Shown here: piece by piece, positions 53,150 through 63,600 of the stretch
Layout of the letters: each line of letters begins with the position of its first letter
Position numbering within the stretch: position 1 is the stretch's first letter
DNA from: Venturia oleaginea
Taxonomy: Eukaryota > Ascomycota > Dothideomycetes > Venturiales > Venturiaceae
Assembly: GCA_013176395.1 (NCBI GenBank)
Contig: JABMLP010000007.1
Span: 682,001 to 746,000 of the forward strand
Length of the DNA stretch: 64,000 bases
Direction of reading: 5' to 3'
The notes under the pieces: generated by a model
The model's input: only the letters and a program-made list of their open reading frames with translations
Told to the model about the DNA's origin: nothing
The model's database searches: none
Made by a program: the position numbers and the translations under genes

Positions 53150-53834
53150 ACGTATTCGATCACCAACCCGTCAGATCACCCAACCCGTCAAAATTTCTTG
53201 GCACGACCATCTTATATTACGACTCTTCAATTTCATCGCTATTAACAATACATTCTAAGTCCGTCGTACTGCTATCTGATTCAGAAGATATCTCGATATC
53301 TTTTTTACAAGTTCGCGCATTATGCCCAGTTGCGCCGCAGTTCCCACAGCGCCGTTGAGTTGGTCGGGCTGTTTCTTGATCACCACTACCACGAGCCTTC
53401 TTCGATCCCTGAGGCGCTACAGAGGCCTCTGCAGCTACCTGCGCTGCTGCAGTCCCATACTCTATAGTACATATCTGCCACCTCACACAGCCGGGGCGCA
53501 AATCCTCGCGAATCGAGGTCGAGGATATATCGGACAAGCGTTTGCTCTTCGGTAAGGGTAAGTTTCCGACCGTTTGGTGGTCTTTCGAGGATAAATGGGA
53601 CTCCTCTGACGCGATCGGAGAGGGTTTGTTGTTTAACGTTGAAGGCGCTCACAGCAGCCCGTTGGCTTCGGAGTTGGCCGGTATTCAAAGCTTGGATTGC
53701 AAGTTGAATTCTCCCTTCGTGTTGGAGTAGTAACTCATTACGTTGTTGAGACATAGTAGAATAAGAAGAGTGGTTGGGGTCTTGGCAAATTTGGACCGCT
53801 TGGGTGATCTGACCGCTTGGATGATCGAATACGT
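53150..53834 (-). mobile_element. pogo/Fot1-type deletion derivative, 685 bp
   Basis: Inverted termini begin ACGTATTCGATCA. TA occurs directly outside both ends (53148-53149 and 53835-53836). Each end has two copies of a GATCACCCAA-type repeat ending in GGTCA or CGTCA, with several differences between ends. Inside is a transposase gene that lost its middle. The N-terminal part and the C-terminal zinc-knuckle part are joined at GGCAGATATG/TACTATAGAG near 53470, with one base of overlap. It inserted into the TA of the hAT relic. Confidence 0.9.
53219..53754 (-). pseudogene. pogo transposase remnant: HTH part and zinc-knuckle part
   Basis: From ATG 53752-53754 the N-terminal helix-turn-helix is intact (MSQQRNELLLQHEGRIQLAI, SAFNVKQQTLSDRV, LVRYILDLDSRGFAPRLCEV). 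After the deletion the C-terminal part continues in another frame: TIEYGTAAAQVAAEASVAPQ, the knuckle CGNCGATGHNARTC, and an acidic Ser/Asp tail ending NSDEIEES. This tail shows the original C-terminus that the complete copy at 29934 has lost by a base insertion. All catalytic aspartates are gone. Confidence 0.88.
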
Positions 53835-53836
53835 TA

Positions 53837-54522
53837 TACCTAAAATTCATACATCTTGCCTGACCAACTGACAGTTTACCATCCATCCTGACCTCACCCA
53901 AGCGACCATTCAAGTCAGGTAAAGATATCACTCAATCGGTCAGTTCAAGCGGCCAAACTGCTCAAGCTGCTTGCTTATCAAACGGGCTGTAGGTGGTGAT
54001 GGTACGAAGCATCACTTCTTTAAGTTGGAAATTTGACATTATCAAGCGCGCCTGTAGCGTATTAATAGCTTTGATCCAGACGTATCCGCCAGCATACTGG
54101 TACCATATTACGAGACTCTCAGTAAGAGAAACCAAAGGAGGCTCTGCGTAAATGGTTCTTCGTTTGGCTGAATGCTCTTGGTTTCACAGTATCCCATGGT
54201 AAAAGCTACATATAGCTTTTTGAGAGCGCACTTCGGCTTACGCTGTTCAGATACGGAATATTACCCAGCTCTAAGCCTCACCGATCATCATAACAGTTTC
54301 GCCAGGCATCTGATCAAAAATTGCCACCCAAGACGTCTATAAAATCCATTTTGTTTTCCTTCTAGACACAGGAAAAGAACGACAGAGACTTTGAAAACGC
54401 TAGGTCATGGCATCGACCGTGGATCTCCAAGCTTTGGAGAGGAATGTGATGGTTCTCTCGTGGGTTTGGAAAGAGCCGAGGGTTCGCTAGAGGATATTGA
54501 AGATGATGAACAACAACAACAA

Positions 54523-54559
<37 letters not shown>

Positions 54560-55267
54560 GTTATCTCCCACCAAAATGAAAAAAAGTCCATGTACGGCTA
54601 GGGGAATAGTATTAGAGTAAGGGTGAGTCAATCACAGAAGAGAGATAAAACATAATATAGTAACTACATCCCGTCTACAGAAGCGTCCTCAAGCTAAAGA
54701 GAAATCGCATAGATTTTGTCTTGTAGTCTGCAAATTGCTGGCCAGCGACGAAGATTTAATACGTTCCATAACTTGGTCACGGCTGACCATTAACAGGAAT
54801 ATGACATTCTATCATGCTATTTGGCCGTGACAAAAGCCGGATATTGCAACTAATTCCGTTTGCTTTCTGAGGTGCTAGCCGTACCAAACTCTAACAATTC
54901 TGTATAAATGGCAATCTTGTGCGTGAAGCTTTAAACTAGAAGAAAACAATTCACGTCGCCCAAATTATGTTTACCTCTTGATTTTTTATACTGAAGAAAC
55001 ACTCCGGAATGCTATTAGCCTCGTGTGTGTTTTGGGAGAGCTAAGGAAAAATAATCCAAAGGTATAGCAATGATTTTGCTAATTTGGAAGAAGCCAATGC
55101 GATATTTGATGATGCTAATCACCACTACCCCGTCTTCCACCAACATTTTCTCGAAATAGAACACAATTTTCCTCCGGGAGTAAGAACAGAGACATAAAAC
55201 GAATGCTAAGAATTTCTTAGAAAAACTTCGTACGATGATCTAGCGCTTGGTAACTTTATAGTGTCCA
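53837..55267. other. intergenic, 1.4 kb, with CAT microsatellite
   Basis: No supported gene. A microsatellite of four CAA and twelve CAT units lies at 54511-54558. It reads as poly-His or poly-Asp in short open frames that are artefacts of the repeat. The last five bases, GTCCA, are the left duplication of the following solo LTR. Confidence 0.5.
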
Positions 55268-55548
55268 TGTCAAAGGATAGATCCTTTCTCAACTTATCCT
55301 GGATGGATTCTTAGCACTACCTGGTAGTTCTCACGTGCGCCTAGCAGGGATTATTCAGGGACCGTTTCACATGCGCTTCTACTCCTTTCTATTCTCTTCT
55401 CAGGACAGCATGTCCTTTTCCTACTTGGAAGATTATATATACAAGTTGTTCTTCCTGTACCTACACTTTCTTCTTTGTACTTAGATACTTTGAAATACAA
55501 GCAGTCTTCTCTCACTTGCGAAACACCTTTGAGGGTTGAACTCTTACA
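55268..55548 (+). repeat. solo LTR related to the complete gypsy element
   Basis: The 281-bp block starts TGTCAAAGGATAG and ends GAACTCTTACA. GTCCA flanks it on both sides (55263-55267 and 55549-55553). Its right half closely matches the R/U5 of the complete element's LTR, including GTACTTAGATA; its U3 is diverged and lacks the 22-bp tandem units. It is a recombined LTR from an older or sister subfamily. Confidence 0.88.
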
Positions 55549-56607
55549 GTCCATGATAGGAGGAACTGTTTACATATTTCAAGTCCATCGCCTACTATCA
55601 ATCGCGAATTCAAGGGTGGACATCAGGCAACAGCTGGTAGAAAACGCTTAGAAAAGGGCCGAAAAGGCCGAGAACCCAACATTCTCTTAGCCCTTTTCGT
55701 CGAGAGCCGTGATGAGAAAATGAGTTTTGTACAGAAAGTGCCTTAACGTGTAGAGAGTCGAAGTAACAGAGCACGAGATCATCTTTCCAACCCAACATGA
55801 GAATGGCGCGATTCAATACGAAGGTTGTTTCGAAGCAGGCTGAAGGTCTGAAGGCTCGAGGATAGGACGCGTACGTTGATGCTGCTATCTGTAATAGGTC
55901 GTGGTGGTATCCGTCACCGATCCAAGCGTACTCTTATCAGCGATATTATAGAGGCATTGAATCTCATACTGTTGTTTTTTCGAACGAAAAAGGATTTAGC
56001 ATGAATGATCAAATCGAAAATACACGTCCAGATCGTTAAAACAAGAGGGAGACATGAGTAGGACGAGTTGTTTCTACTATCAAAGTATCTCTCCCATATT
56101 TCTGCTACGATAATCATCAGCAATCCCACACGCTTTGTCAAAATGCCATTCAGAATCTTCTCACAACAATCAGTATGAATTCAAGCATGTCAAATCATTC
56201 ATCGATATCCTTAATAACATTTCTTTTTTCAAAACAATTTGTCTCCGAATGGAGATATCCAAGAGACATGTTACAGACTTGTAGACTACGCCGCAAGACC
56301 CAAACTAATCCCTCGATAACAAACGCCAAAAAACCAACAAGTAACCTCCTTTCCCAAGGTTACCTCAGTAGACAATTTTCAGCTCCGTCCACATCAACAT
56401 TACCGCTAAATCCCCATTCCCACCTTCGAATCCGCGATCAATTTTTTGTTCCACTCTCCTCCAAATCCTTCCACTTCCGCCGACATCGATCCCGGCCTGG
56501 ATAACTAGTACATTAATTAGTTCCTCATCAAAAGCTCTACGACAAGAATCCAGCCTCACACCTACAGAATTCAACCAGGTTATAATGGACCCAGATTACC
56601 AATCTCC
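55549..56607. other. intergenic, 1 kb
   Basis: Contains the right GTCCA duplication and the 3' flank of the next minus-strand gene. No supported gene. Confidence 0.4.
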
Positions 56608-58188
56608 TCAATATGGGCCCGTCTCTCTAATACTATGCCGGCCAGCTCCCGATCTGCCCGACCTTCGGAGTGTAGGCTCCAGAGGATGGACGCCGATATC
56701 CGGTATAACGACGGTCGAACTACCCGACAGCGTGGTTACTGGCTCCATGTAAGGAGTGTGAGGATGGACCGGAATAGCTGAGATGTCGAAAACCGATCTC
56801 GTAAATTGGCCGGGGTTGTTTTGCCGTCCTTTTCTTCGTCTTGAGCTGACAGTGGCGATGGGTTTTCCAGCGGGGGAAGTAAGAGTGGGACGACATATGA
56901 CTCCAGTTGCGAGGGCCAGTTTTACGGGGCTGATTTTCAGCATAACAATAAGAGACGGACGAGCCGACCTAGATCCAGGTCCCGATGTAGGAGGCGCATT
57001 GCGTGCGAGGCGCCTTCGGTCCATGGTACTATTGTGTTCCATCACATGGCTTAATCGCTCTGCCACGTTATCAATCAGGTCAAACGCCTTATCTATGGAG
57101 ATCGGAGGATCATTTGAGCTTCCCTGAAGCATCCGGGTGGCAGAAGCTTGGGAAGTTGGGGCACCGCTCCGATAATTAGCTCCCGTTATGACGAGATTTA
57201 CGTCGTCCTCGTCTTCTGTGTCCGAGCTGCCATCGTTCCTAGTACCACGGTCGCTATCTTCTATGAAATACGAATCCTCGTTGCCAATATGTCCAGCGTT
57301 GTGGTCGTCGTCGTCGTTGATGAAATCTGCAGCATCGTTACGTCCCTTGTACGTATGGTGTGGCCCATAGCTAGAGACGTCCGAGTATTTGACAACCAGC
57401 AATCGCCAAACGGTACGTTGCCGATGGATATCGTCCTCCGAATATTGCTGACCCAGTTCGTTCTGACGAGCCCATTCAAGCCAATTTCTCTTTAGGGCCC
57501 GCTCTAACTCCTTTCTCTCTTCGTCAATGCCGTTTCTCTGCGGATCCTTAATGTCGATAGGCTCCGATCGAGTTTCAGGCTCAGTCGCGTTTGAATCGAC
57601 GGAGTCTCGTCTTTCGCGTCTAGACCAAGCTCTGTCCCGCCGAACACGTAACACACCTGCAGCATCCCAAAACGTGTTCGCCTTGGTTGCGTCCCAGAGT
57701 ACACGATAGATCCACTTAACAAGGTCCATATCCAACCTTACCGCCTCGATAGACCGTGTGTTTCCCCAGAAGCGCCAATACTTCGACAACTTAATCCAGT
57801 GCGAATAAAACCTCATCGTATGGCTCATCAAAAAATTTGTCGCAAACACTTCCGTCATATCGCCATGGCTCAGTCCATTCAAAATAATGGCTTCCAGTCT
57901 ATCGAATTGATCGTCCAGGGAGCAGTACACCAATCGCGCTTCAGGGTGAGTTTTGCAGTCGACATCGGCTGTTCCGAACTTAGTATTGAGGAGATGGGCC
58001 TTACTAAGTTCCATCTTCGTGTGCACGATCTCGAATTCAAAAAGCTGGGTGCAGTTGGTAGGGATGTCTTGTGTATTCTTTCGCTTTAGTTCTCTTGAGT
58101 TTGCACTCAAGACCACAATATCTCCGTTCGCACTGGCATCACTAGATGTGGGCGTTACCAGGGGGGTTGTAGTCGTCGATGAAGACAT
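56608..58188 (-). CDS. unrecognised 526-residue protein
   Basis: I do not recognise this protein. It is a single open frame of 526 codons from ATG 58186-58188. The first 230 residues look folded, with aromatic-rich helices (SHTMRFYSHWIKLSKYWRFW, LVKWIYRVLWDATKANTFWD). The middle is acidic and probably disordered (FINDDDDHNAG, SSDTEDEDDVNLV). A helix follows (KAFDLIDNVAERLSHVMEHN), then a basic Ser/Pro-rich end (SSRRRKGRQNNPGQ). The lack of introns, transposon neighbours and no recognisable family suggest a lineage-restricted accessory gene. It is divergent from the next gene, and the two may share the 607-bp spacer as promoter. Confidence 0.6.
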   Translation of the reverse strand: MSSSTTTTPLVTPTSSDASANGDIVVLSANSRELKRKNTQDIPTNCTQLFEFEIVHTKMELSKAHLLNTKFGTADVDCKTHPEARLVYCSLDDQFDRLEAIILNGLSHGDMTEVFATNFLMSHTMRFYSHWIKLSKYWRFWGNTRSIEAVRLDMDLVKWIYRVLWDATKANTFWDAAGVLRVRRDRAWSRRERRDSVDSNATEPETRSEPIDIKDPQRNGIDEERKELERALKRNWLEWARQNELGQQYSEDDIHRQRTVWRLLVVKYSDVSSYGPHHTYKGRNDAADFINDDDDHNAGHIGNEDSYFIEDSDRGTRNDGSSDTEDEDDVNLVITGANYRSGAPTSQASATRMLQGSSNDPPISIDKAFDLIDNVAERLSHVMEHNSTMDRRRLARNAPPTSGPGSRSARPSLIVMLKISPVKLALATGVICRPTLTSPAGKPIATVSSRRRKGRQNNPGQFTRSVFDISAIPVHPHTPYMEPVTTLSGSSTVVIPDIGVHPLEPTLRRSGRSGAGRHSIRETGPY

Positions 58189-58795
58189 GTCGGAATTAAT
58201 GGTGGATTAATGTGATAGCAAATGGTGATATTGTTTGTGATGTAGAAATTGCTCGGGGAAAGTTTTGCAACAGTATATTGTAGATGCTGAGGTCAGAGCG
58301 AGCGAGCGAAGTGACGTGTTTGCAAACTTTTCAATTAGTACCGGTCGCGGCTGCCCAGTCACAATATACTTTTTCCTACCAAACCTCAAGAACACCCGCC
58401 GTTGAGGTCGCTTTGCCAGTAATGTTTGGTTCCCAAAAAATATAAAATTCAGTTTGGATTGGATACAGGTCGCTTTGGCAGTAATTTTTGGTTCGCAAAA
58501 AAAAAAATGATGTTAGCTCGGGTGCAGGTCGCTTTGATTCAGCACATATATATATCAGCCAAAAGTTGTCTGCAATGTGTAAACTGCGCTTCAACTGCAC
58601 ATTTTCACATAATTGCTGCTCAACTTACAATATACTCCTCATTGAACGACCAACGAATCCTATTGAACGACCAACAGATCCCACGGTAATATACCATACC
58701 TTACAAACCACCCGCAAGACAGCAGACCTATATTGGCTGCTCTTTTCGAACATAACACAACCTATATCTAGTATAGTAGCGAAGAGCTTCTCTCA
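58189..58795. promoter_or_regulatory. divergent spacer with direct repeats
   Basis: This spacer separates two start codons that face away from each other. A repeat of about 35 bp beginning GGTCGCTTTG and ending GGTTC(C/G)CAAAAAA occurs at 58406 and 58468, and its first ten bases occur again at 58527. ATTGAACGACCAAC occurs twice, at 58641 and 58662. These could be regulatory sites for one or both unknown genes; no transcription factor is assigned. Confidence 0.45.
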
Positions 58796-60046
58796 ATGAG
58801 CCAGCGTAGCTATATTGAGAAGAAGATGGGCAAACAGCGACCCACAGTCGACCCTGTGGAACGACCCGAAGAGGTCAAACCTGGTAGTCAAGCCAAAGTA
58901 ACTTATAACAATGGAATGCAGAGAATGGGTCGATTCAAATATCAGGCCCCAAATCCGGCGACACCTATCGCTTCTCGAGCGAAACCAGAGAAAATAGCCA
59001 GCATAAGGAGCACAAGAGACGGCTGCCAGGGAGCTCCTATCGCGCCAGCCCCTGGTGTTTCGAGCGGGGACCCTTTTAAGGACGTTAATCAGAGGCAATG
59101 TGCCATAAATCTTGGACCTTGGAGGACGCCTAATAGCCAGCCCGAAAATATCAATCCTGCTGCTCTGGTCCCTGCGAACAGTCAGTTTAGCGCAAGCCCT
59201 TCCGCATCATCACAAAAAAATGGCAAGAATGAGAAACCAACAGCTCTCGAATGGCGCGTTAAAGCTAGTCCACCGCAAGAACCACCAATACGTTACGTAT
59301 CAGATATTGCAGGAAGTTACCAGCCCGGACAAGTCGTATGGCTTCCATCGCACAAGGATGTATCCAAGAATTCGATTCTACACGGTCACGAAGACTTCGG
59401 ACTCGACCCGACGGATTCTGCCGGCCTTACCTGGCACCAAGCGTATGCGCATCCGGCATTGGTGCTTAAAGAGGACGAGACGGATAGATCGAGATTCATC
59501 TGCCTAAAGATCACAGCGTGGAGCGATTTCAGGCATGTGCCAGGAGGAAAATGGAATTCGGATTTCTGGGGAGCCTCAGATCGTCAGCGCTTTTACGTAC
59601 CACTTTTCAACACGGACAAAGTCTTGTGGAAACGTATGCCAACTCTCACCTTTCAAGATGACAAGACTATGCCCAAACGGGAAGAGGATGTAGAGAACCT
59701 TTCTCATGTCAATGTCGAAAGGGTATTCTTGGTCGAGGAGGACGAACTCAAAGATTTTCGGCTCGGCTGCAAGAGTCATGAGCTAGTTCTCACCCAAGAC
59801 TCTATGGTGAAGTTAGAAGAGTACCGGAAAACCCTCGGTCGGAACAGTTTCGCCGACGGATTGACTCTGGACAAGCAACAGTCTGGACACAGAGCGTGGT
59901 TGAGCCGTCCAGAACCTAGTATTCCGCAGGTTACTGCTCAGGTCCCTTCTGTCCAGCCAAATAGAGTAATCTGGCCAGGAAATGGATTCAGAGACCAAGG
60001 TCGACACGACGGCGATATCTTTCCGTGTCCAGGCCGCGTTCTCTGA
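58796..60046 (+). CDS. unrecognised 416-residue protein with a beta-rich central domain
   Basis: I do not recognise the family. The frame starts at ATG 58796 and has 416 codons without introns. The first 160 residues are Pro/Ser/Asn-rich and probably disordered. The centre (about 165-320) looks folded: GSYQPGQVVWLPSHKDVSK, LTWHQAYAHPALVLKEDE, SRFICLKITAWSDF, DRQRFYVPLFN, VERVFLVEEDELKDF. The order 'G-x-V-V-W ... H-P-A-L-V-L' is loosely like SH3-type PemK/MazF folds, but this is only a shape resemblance and no activity is claimed. It is divergent from the preceding unknown gene. It could be a lineage-specific gene kept or gained with it. Confidence 0.6.
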   Translation: MSQRSYIEKKMGKQRPTVDPVERPEEVKPGSQAKVTYNNGMQRMGRFKYQAPNPATPIASRAKPEKIASIRSTRDGCQGAPIAPAPGVSSGDPFKDVNQRQCAINLGPWRTPNSQPENINPAALVPANSQFSASPSASSQKNGKNEKPTALEWRVKASPPQEPPIRYVSDIAGSYQPGQVVWLPSHKDVSKNSILHGHEDFGLDPTDSAGLTWHQAYAHPALVLKEDETDRSRFICLKITAWSDFRHVPGGKWNSDFWGASDRQRFYVPLFNTDKVLWKRMPTLTFQDDKTMPKREEDVENLSHVNVERVFLVEEDELKDFRLGCKSHELVLTQDSMVKLEEYRKTLGRNSFADGLTLDKQQSGHRAWLSRPEPSIPQVTAQVPSVQPNRVIWPGNGFRDQGRHDGDIFPCPGRVL

Positions 60047-60616
60047 TCGATTGACAATTGTCAAACATAATCGATGTTGGTACAATATTGGTATATTTGG
60101 TTCCGGAAAGAGGTAGGAACTTTCCGAAAAGGCCGTCCTGAGAGAGTTTTGTTGAAAAGAAGTCGTCCCGACTGTCGGAAAGATGCCTAGAACATGAGTT
60201 GACGACTGACAGGCACTCTATGGTATTAGAAGGATATCGCTACAAGTGTTAGAACTCGAGAAGAGATGTTTTAAATCACCAATTTACATAGCTTTCTTCA
60301 ACTTAAAGATCCACGAATGCCGAGATAGTCATGCAAAGTCAGGACCAGGACCTGATTTGACCAACGAAAGGATCGTATTTCAGCTGAGGGTTTACAAGCT
60401 CTATATGCTTGATATTTATGATGCTATTGCTGCGACGGGCAGGACGGTTGTGGAAATCGGATACATCTTGGTGGTGAGGTGACGTGTAGTAAGGACTTCT
60501 TTGGAAGGGTTCGGGTATGAAAAAGATAGTACAATCGCCGCATACTATGTCCCACAAGAGGTGAGCGAAGTGTTGAAATGATTCGAGATGGCATAGTGAA
60601 GATGCTGATGGATAAC
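60047..60616. other. intergenic before LINE
   Basis: The 3' flank of the preceding gene. No supported gene. It ends at the (GATT)n tail of the LINE. Confidence 0.4.
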
Positions 60617-63600
60617 GATTGATTGATTGATTGATTGATTTTATCCTACTCGGTTGCAGCCGCTTAATCACGCAGCTATGCCCGGTTAGGGGGACTTCAT
60701 CAGACAGCCGACACGTGATATGATCTACCACGTCCCACTTCGCCCTGCTTACCAAAACAAGACCAGCTATCCCCTCGATCCCCCCTCTTTTCCCTCAACC
60801 ACTATTTCCAAATGCCCAATGGCTCTTGTATATATCGGTTGTTCTACCAGTACATCTGTGCTATCTAGATTCCGGGAGGCAATGCCTCATATTTCGCTTT
60901 CCGTCTACCTACAGTCTCCCCTCAATGCTCAGCGTCGTCTGCGCGTTTTCGATCCCACTATGCCCAAGGACCCGCGTCTGTTCCATGAATCTGATAGCTT
61001 TTGTGGCTAACTTATGCGTAGTCAAGATATTCCGGAGGTTGTTTCGTCCTGGGAAGCGGCCCAACTCGTCTCTCCGGATGTCCCGGAACTTGCGGCATTC
61101 CAGGAGGATATGGGCTACGGTCTGCATCCCTTCACGGCAGTCACACCTAGAGTCTGGGATACCTTGGACACTTCGGCTGAAGAGGAAGGCCTTGAGCCCT
61201 ATCTTTTCAGTTCTCATCTGTACGAGGATCGCACTTTCTCGCTTGCTCCGGTCTTGATGGAGTTGGAGCACCCTTTTAGTAGGCTTAGGTGTGTATCTCC
61301 TCGTGGCTTTCCCCTTTGTCTCGGATTTCCAGCTAGTCAACCATTGTTTATTCACTACCTTCCAGCACCACGTCTTGATTGTCGTTCTTAGCGGGTACAG
61401 TTCCGGTGGCATATCAGCTCTTGGTCCTTTCTCTCCGTCTTCTCTCCATCCAGTGGCCTCCCTGGCGGCTTGGTCAGCGGCCTCGTTCCCGTCAATTCCC
61501 TCGTGGGCAGGGATCCATCGGATGTTCACGATAGCTCCGTACTCGTGAAGTTGTGTGATCCGTTGTACAACCCGCTTGACAATGTATGCTCCTGATCGGC
61601 CTTCCGGCCTTGTCAGCGAGCGTATCGCTGCCTGGTTGTCGGTGAAGATATTGATGTCTCTCCGTTCGTTTCCTGCCTCGATGTCTGTTTGAACCATATG
61701 CAGCGCTAGATTTATTCCTTGAAGTTCAGCTGCGTACACCGTGGAGGTCGTCTCAGGGCCCATATACGTGCTTCTCGTCTGTCTTTTCAGCGGCCAGACT
61801 GCTGCAGCGCCTGTATGTCCGTCTATGCTACTCCCATCTGTATAGATGCAAATATTACCCTCGACTCTAGTGACGGAGTCGTGCTCAGAGTGTGCCGCTT
61901 CATCGCTTGGTGCGATATGTGTCTTTGGGCCTTGCCACCAGGGTGCTGCTACGAACGGCGGGATTGTCTCTCGCTTGTCGAGATTTGCTGCTCCTTTCTC
62001 TTCGGCGTCTCGATATATGTTGTATAATGGGCTATCGTAGCTTGCTCGTTGTCTTGACCTTGGTTCTCCGAATTGAGTATCTAGCAGTTTAGGGAGGTCT
62101 TGGCACGTGAGTATACGGCTGAGGGTTTCGGTGTTGTGTTTCCAGATTTGTTGTTCGACTGGGAGCAGGTAGGTCTCTATGTCGAGGGCGACTCTGGATG
62201 TCGCTTTGAACGCTCCACAGATAATTCGTGCTGCACGTGCTTGGATTGACTGAAGTGTGTCGAGCGTTTTTCTCGTGTATGGTTTTCCCCTCATTCCTGA
62301 ATTCGACCAGATTGAACACGCGTACATCATCTGAGGGACTACTACTCCGCGGTAGATTTTTCGCATATCTAGCAGACTGACGCCCCATGTTGAGCTGCCC
62401 AGAGAGCACAGTGCGTTCACTGTTTTTGTAGTTTTCCGCTTGATTTCTTCGATGTGTTCCTTCCATTGGAGTTTGCTGTCTAGCGTCACGCCTAGATATT
62501 TGCACGTTGTCTTAGGCGCAATGCATCCCCATGCCGTTTGAACGGGCTGTTGTGTGTTTATACGGGTGCGTCTTCTTGTGAAGTGTGTCAGTTGGAACTT
62601 TTCTGGGGCGAATTTTGATGCATGTGTCTTTACCCAACAGTTTGCCTTTTCCAGCGCGTTTTCGAGTTTCTTGCACGTTTCTTCTGTTGTGTTGCCCCAT
62701 GTAAGTATGGCTGCGTCATCGATATAGCCTGTAGCTGCAGTATCGTCGCCTGAGTCGCATTGCTCAATAAGGTCAGAGTTGTAGAATATGTATAAGATGG
62801 GGGATAGGGGCGATCCCTGTGGTACCCCAGTCTCAACCGTGTACTCGTCAGATTCGTAGCCATCGATGACAATTCGCGTGCGTCTATCGCTCAGGAAGCT
62901 AGCAATCCATCGTACTGTTCTCTCATCAACTTTTCTTTTCCGAAGATTGTGTAGGAGTCTCTTGTGGGATACGTTGTCGAAGGCGCCTGACACGTCAAGG
63001 AGCAGCAGGCTAGCGACTTGTCCTTTTCCGTTGTTCCAAGCGTTGTAGATTCTCTCGATTACAGCGTGTAGTGCGTGTTCCGTTGACCTTAACTTCCTGC
63101 CTCCCATGTGCATCCTTGGGATGACTTGGTGTGTTTCCACCAGGTAGCTAAGTCTCTTAGCGATTACTGCGTCCATGGCCTTGCCAATCGTATTCAGGAG
63201 CGCAATAGGTCGGTATGCCTTTGGAGTCGAGTAGTCGTCCTTCCCTGGTTTGCGTAGCACTACCGTGGTCGAGCTTTGGAATTGTGTCGGGTAGTGGCCC
63301 AGTTGTAGGCTCTGGTTCATGATTGTCGCCAGGTGTCCCACCAACATATAAGATGCCGTCTGCAAGGCCTTGTTTGGGATCCCATCCGGTCCCGGGGCCT
63401 TGAAGGGTGACGCTGCTTGTATTGCGTCCAGTACCTCCTTCTCAGTAACGTTTGGCATTGGTATACAATCATCATATCTTGCATCCTGTAGATCGTCGAG
63501 GTCTGCTTCTGGCGGTGCTGGGAAGAAGGCGTCCCGAAGGAGAATCGTTTTTGCCGAGGGTGTAGTAGCCTGGTTGCCGGTCGTCGGACACTTGATAATT

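Noticed and set aside
54362..54631. Poly-Asp or poly-His protein
   Set aside because: The frame is made by the CAT microsatellite at 54523-54558 and has no conserved sequence around it.
58796..60046. Calling the gene a PemK/MazF-type protein
   Set aside because: Only a short pattern resembles that fold; catalytic residues and overall order cannot be confirmed without a profile or structure search.
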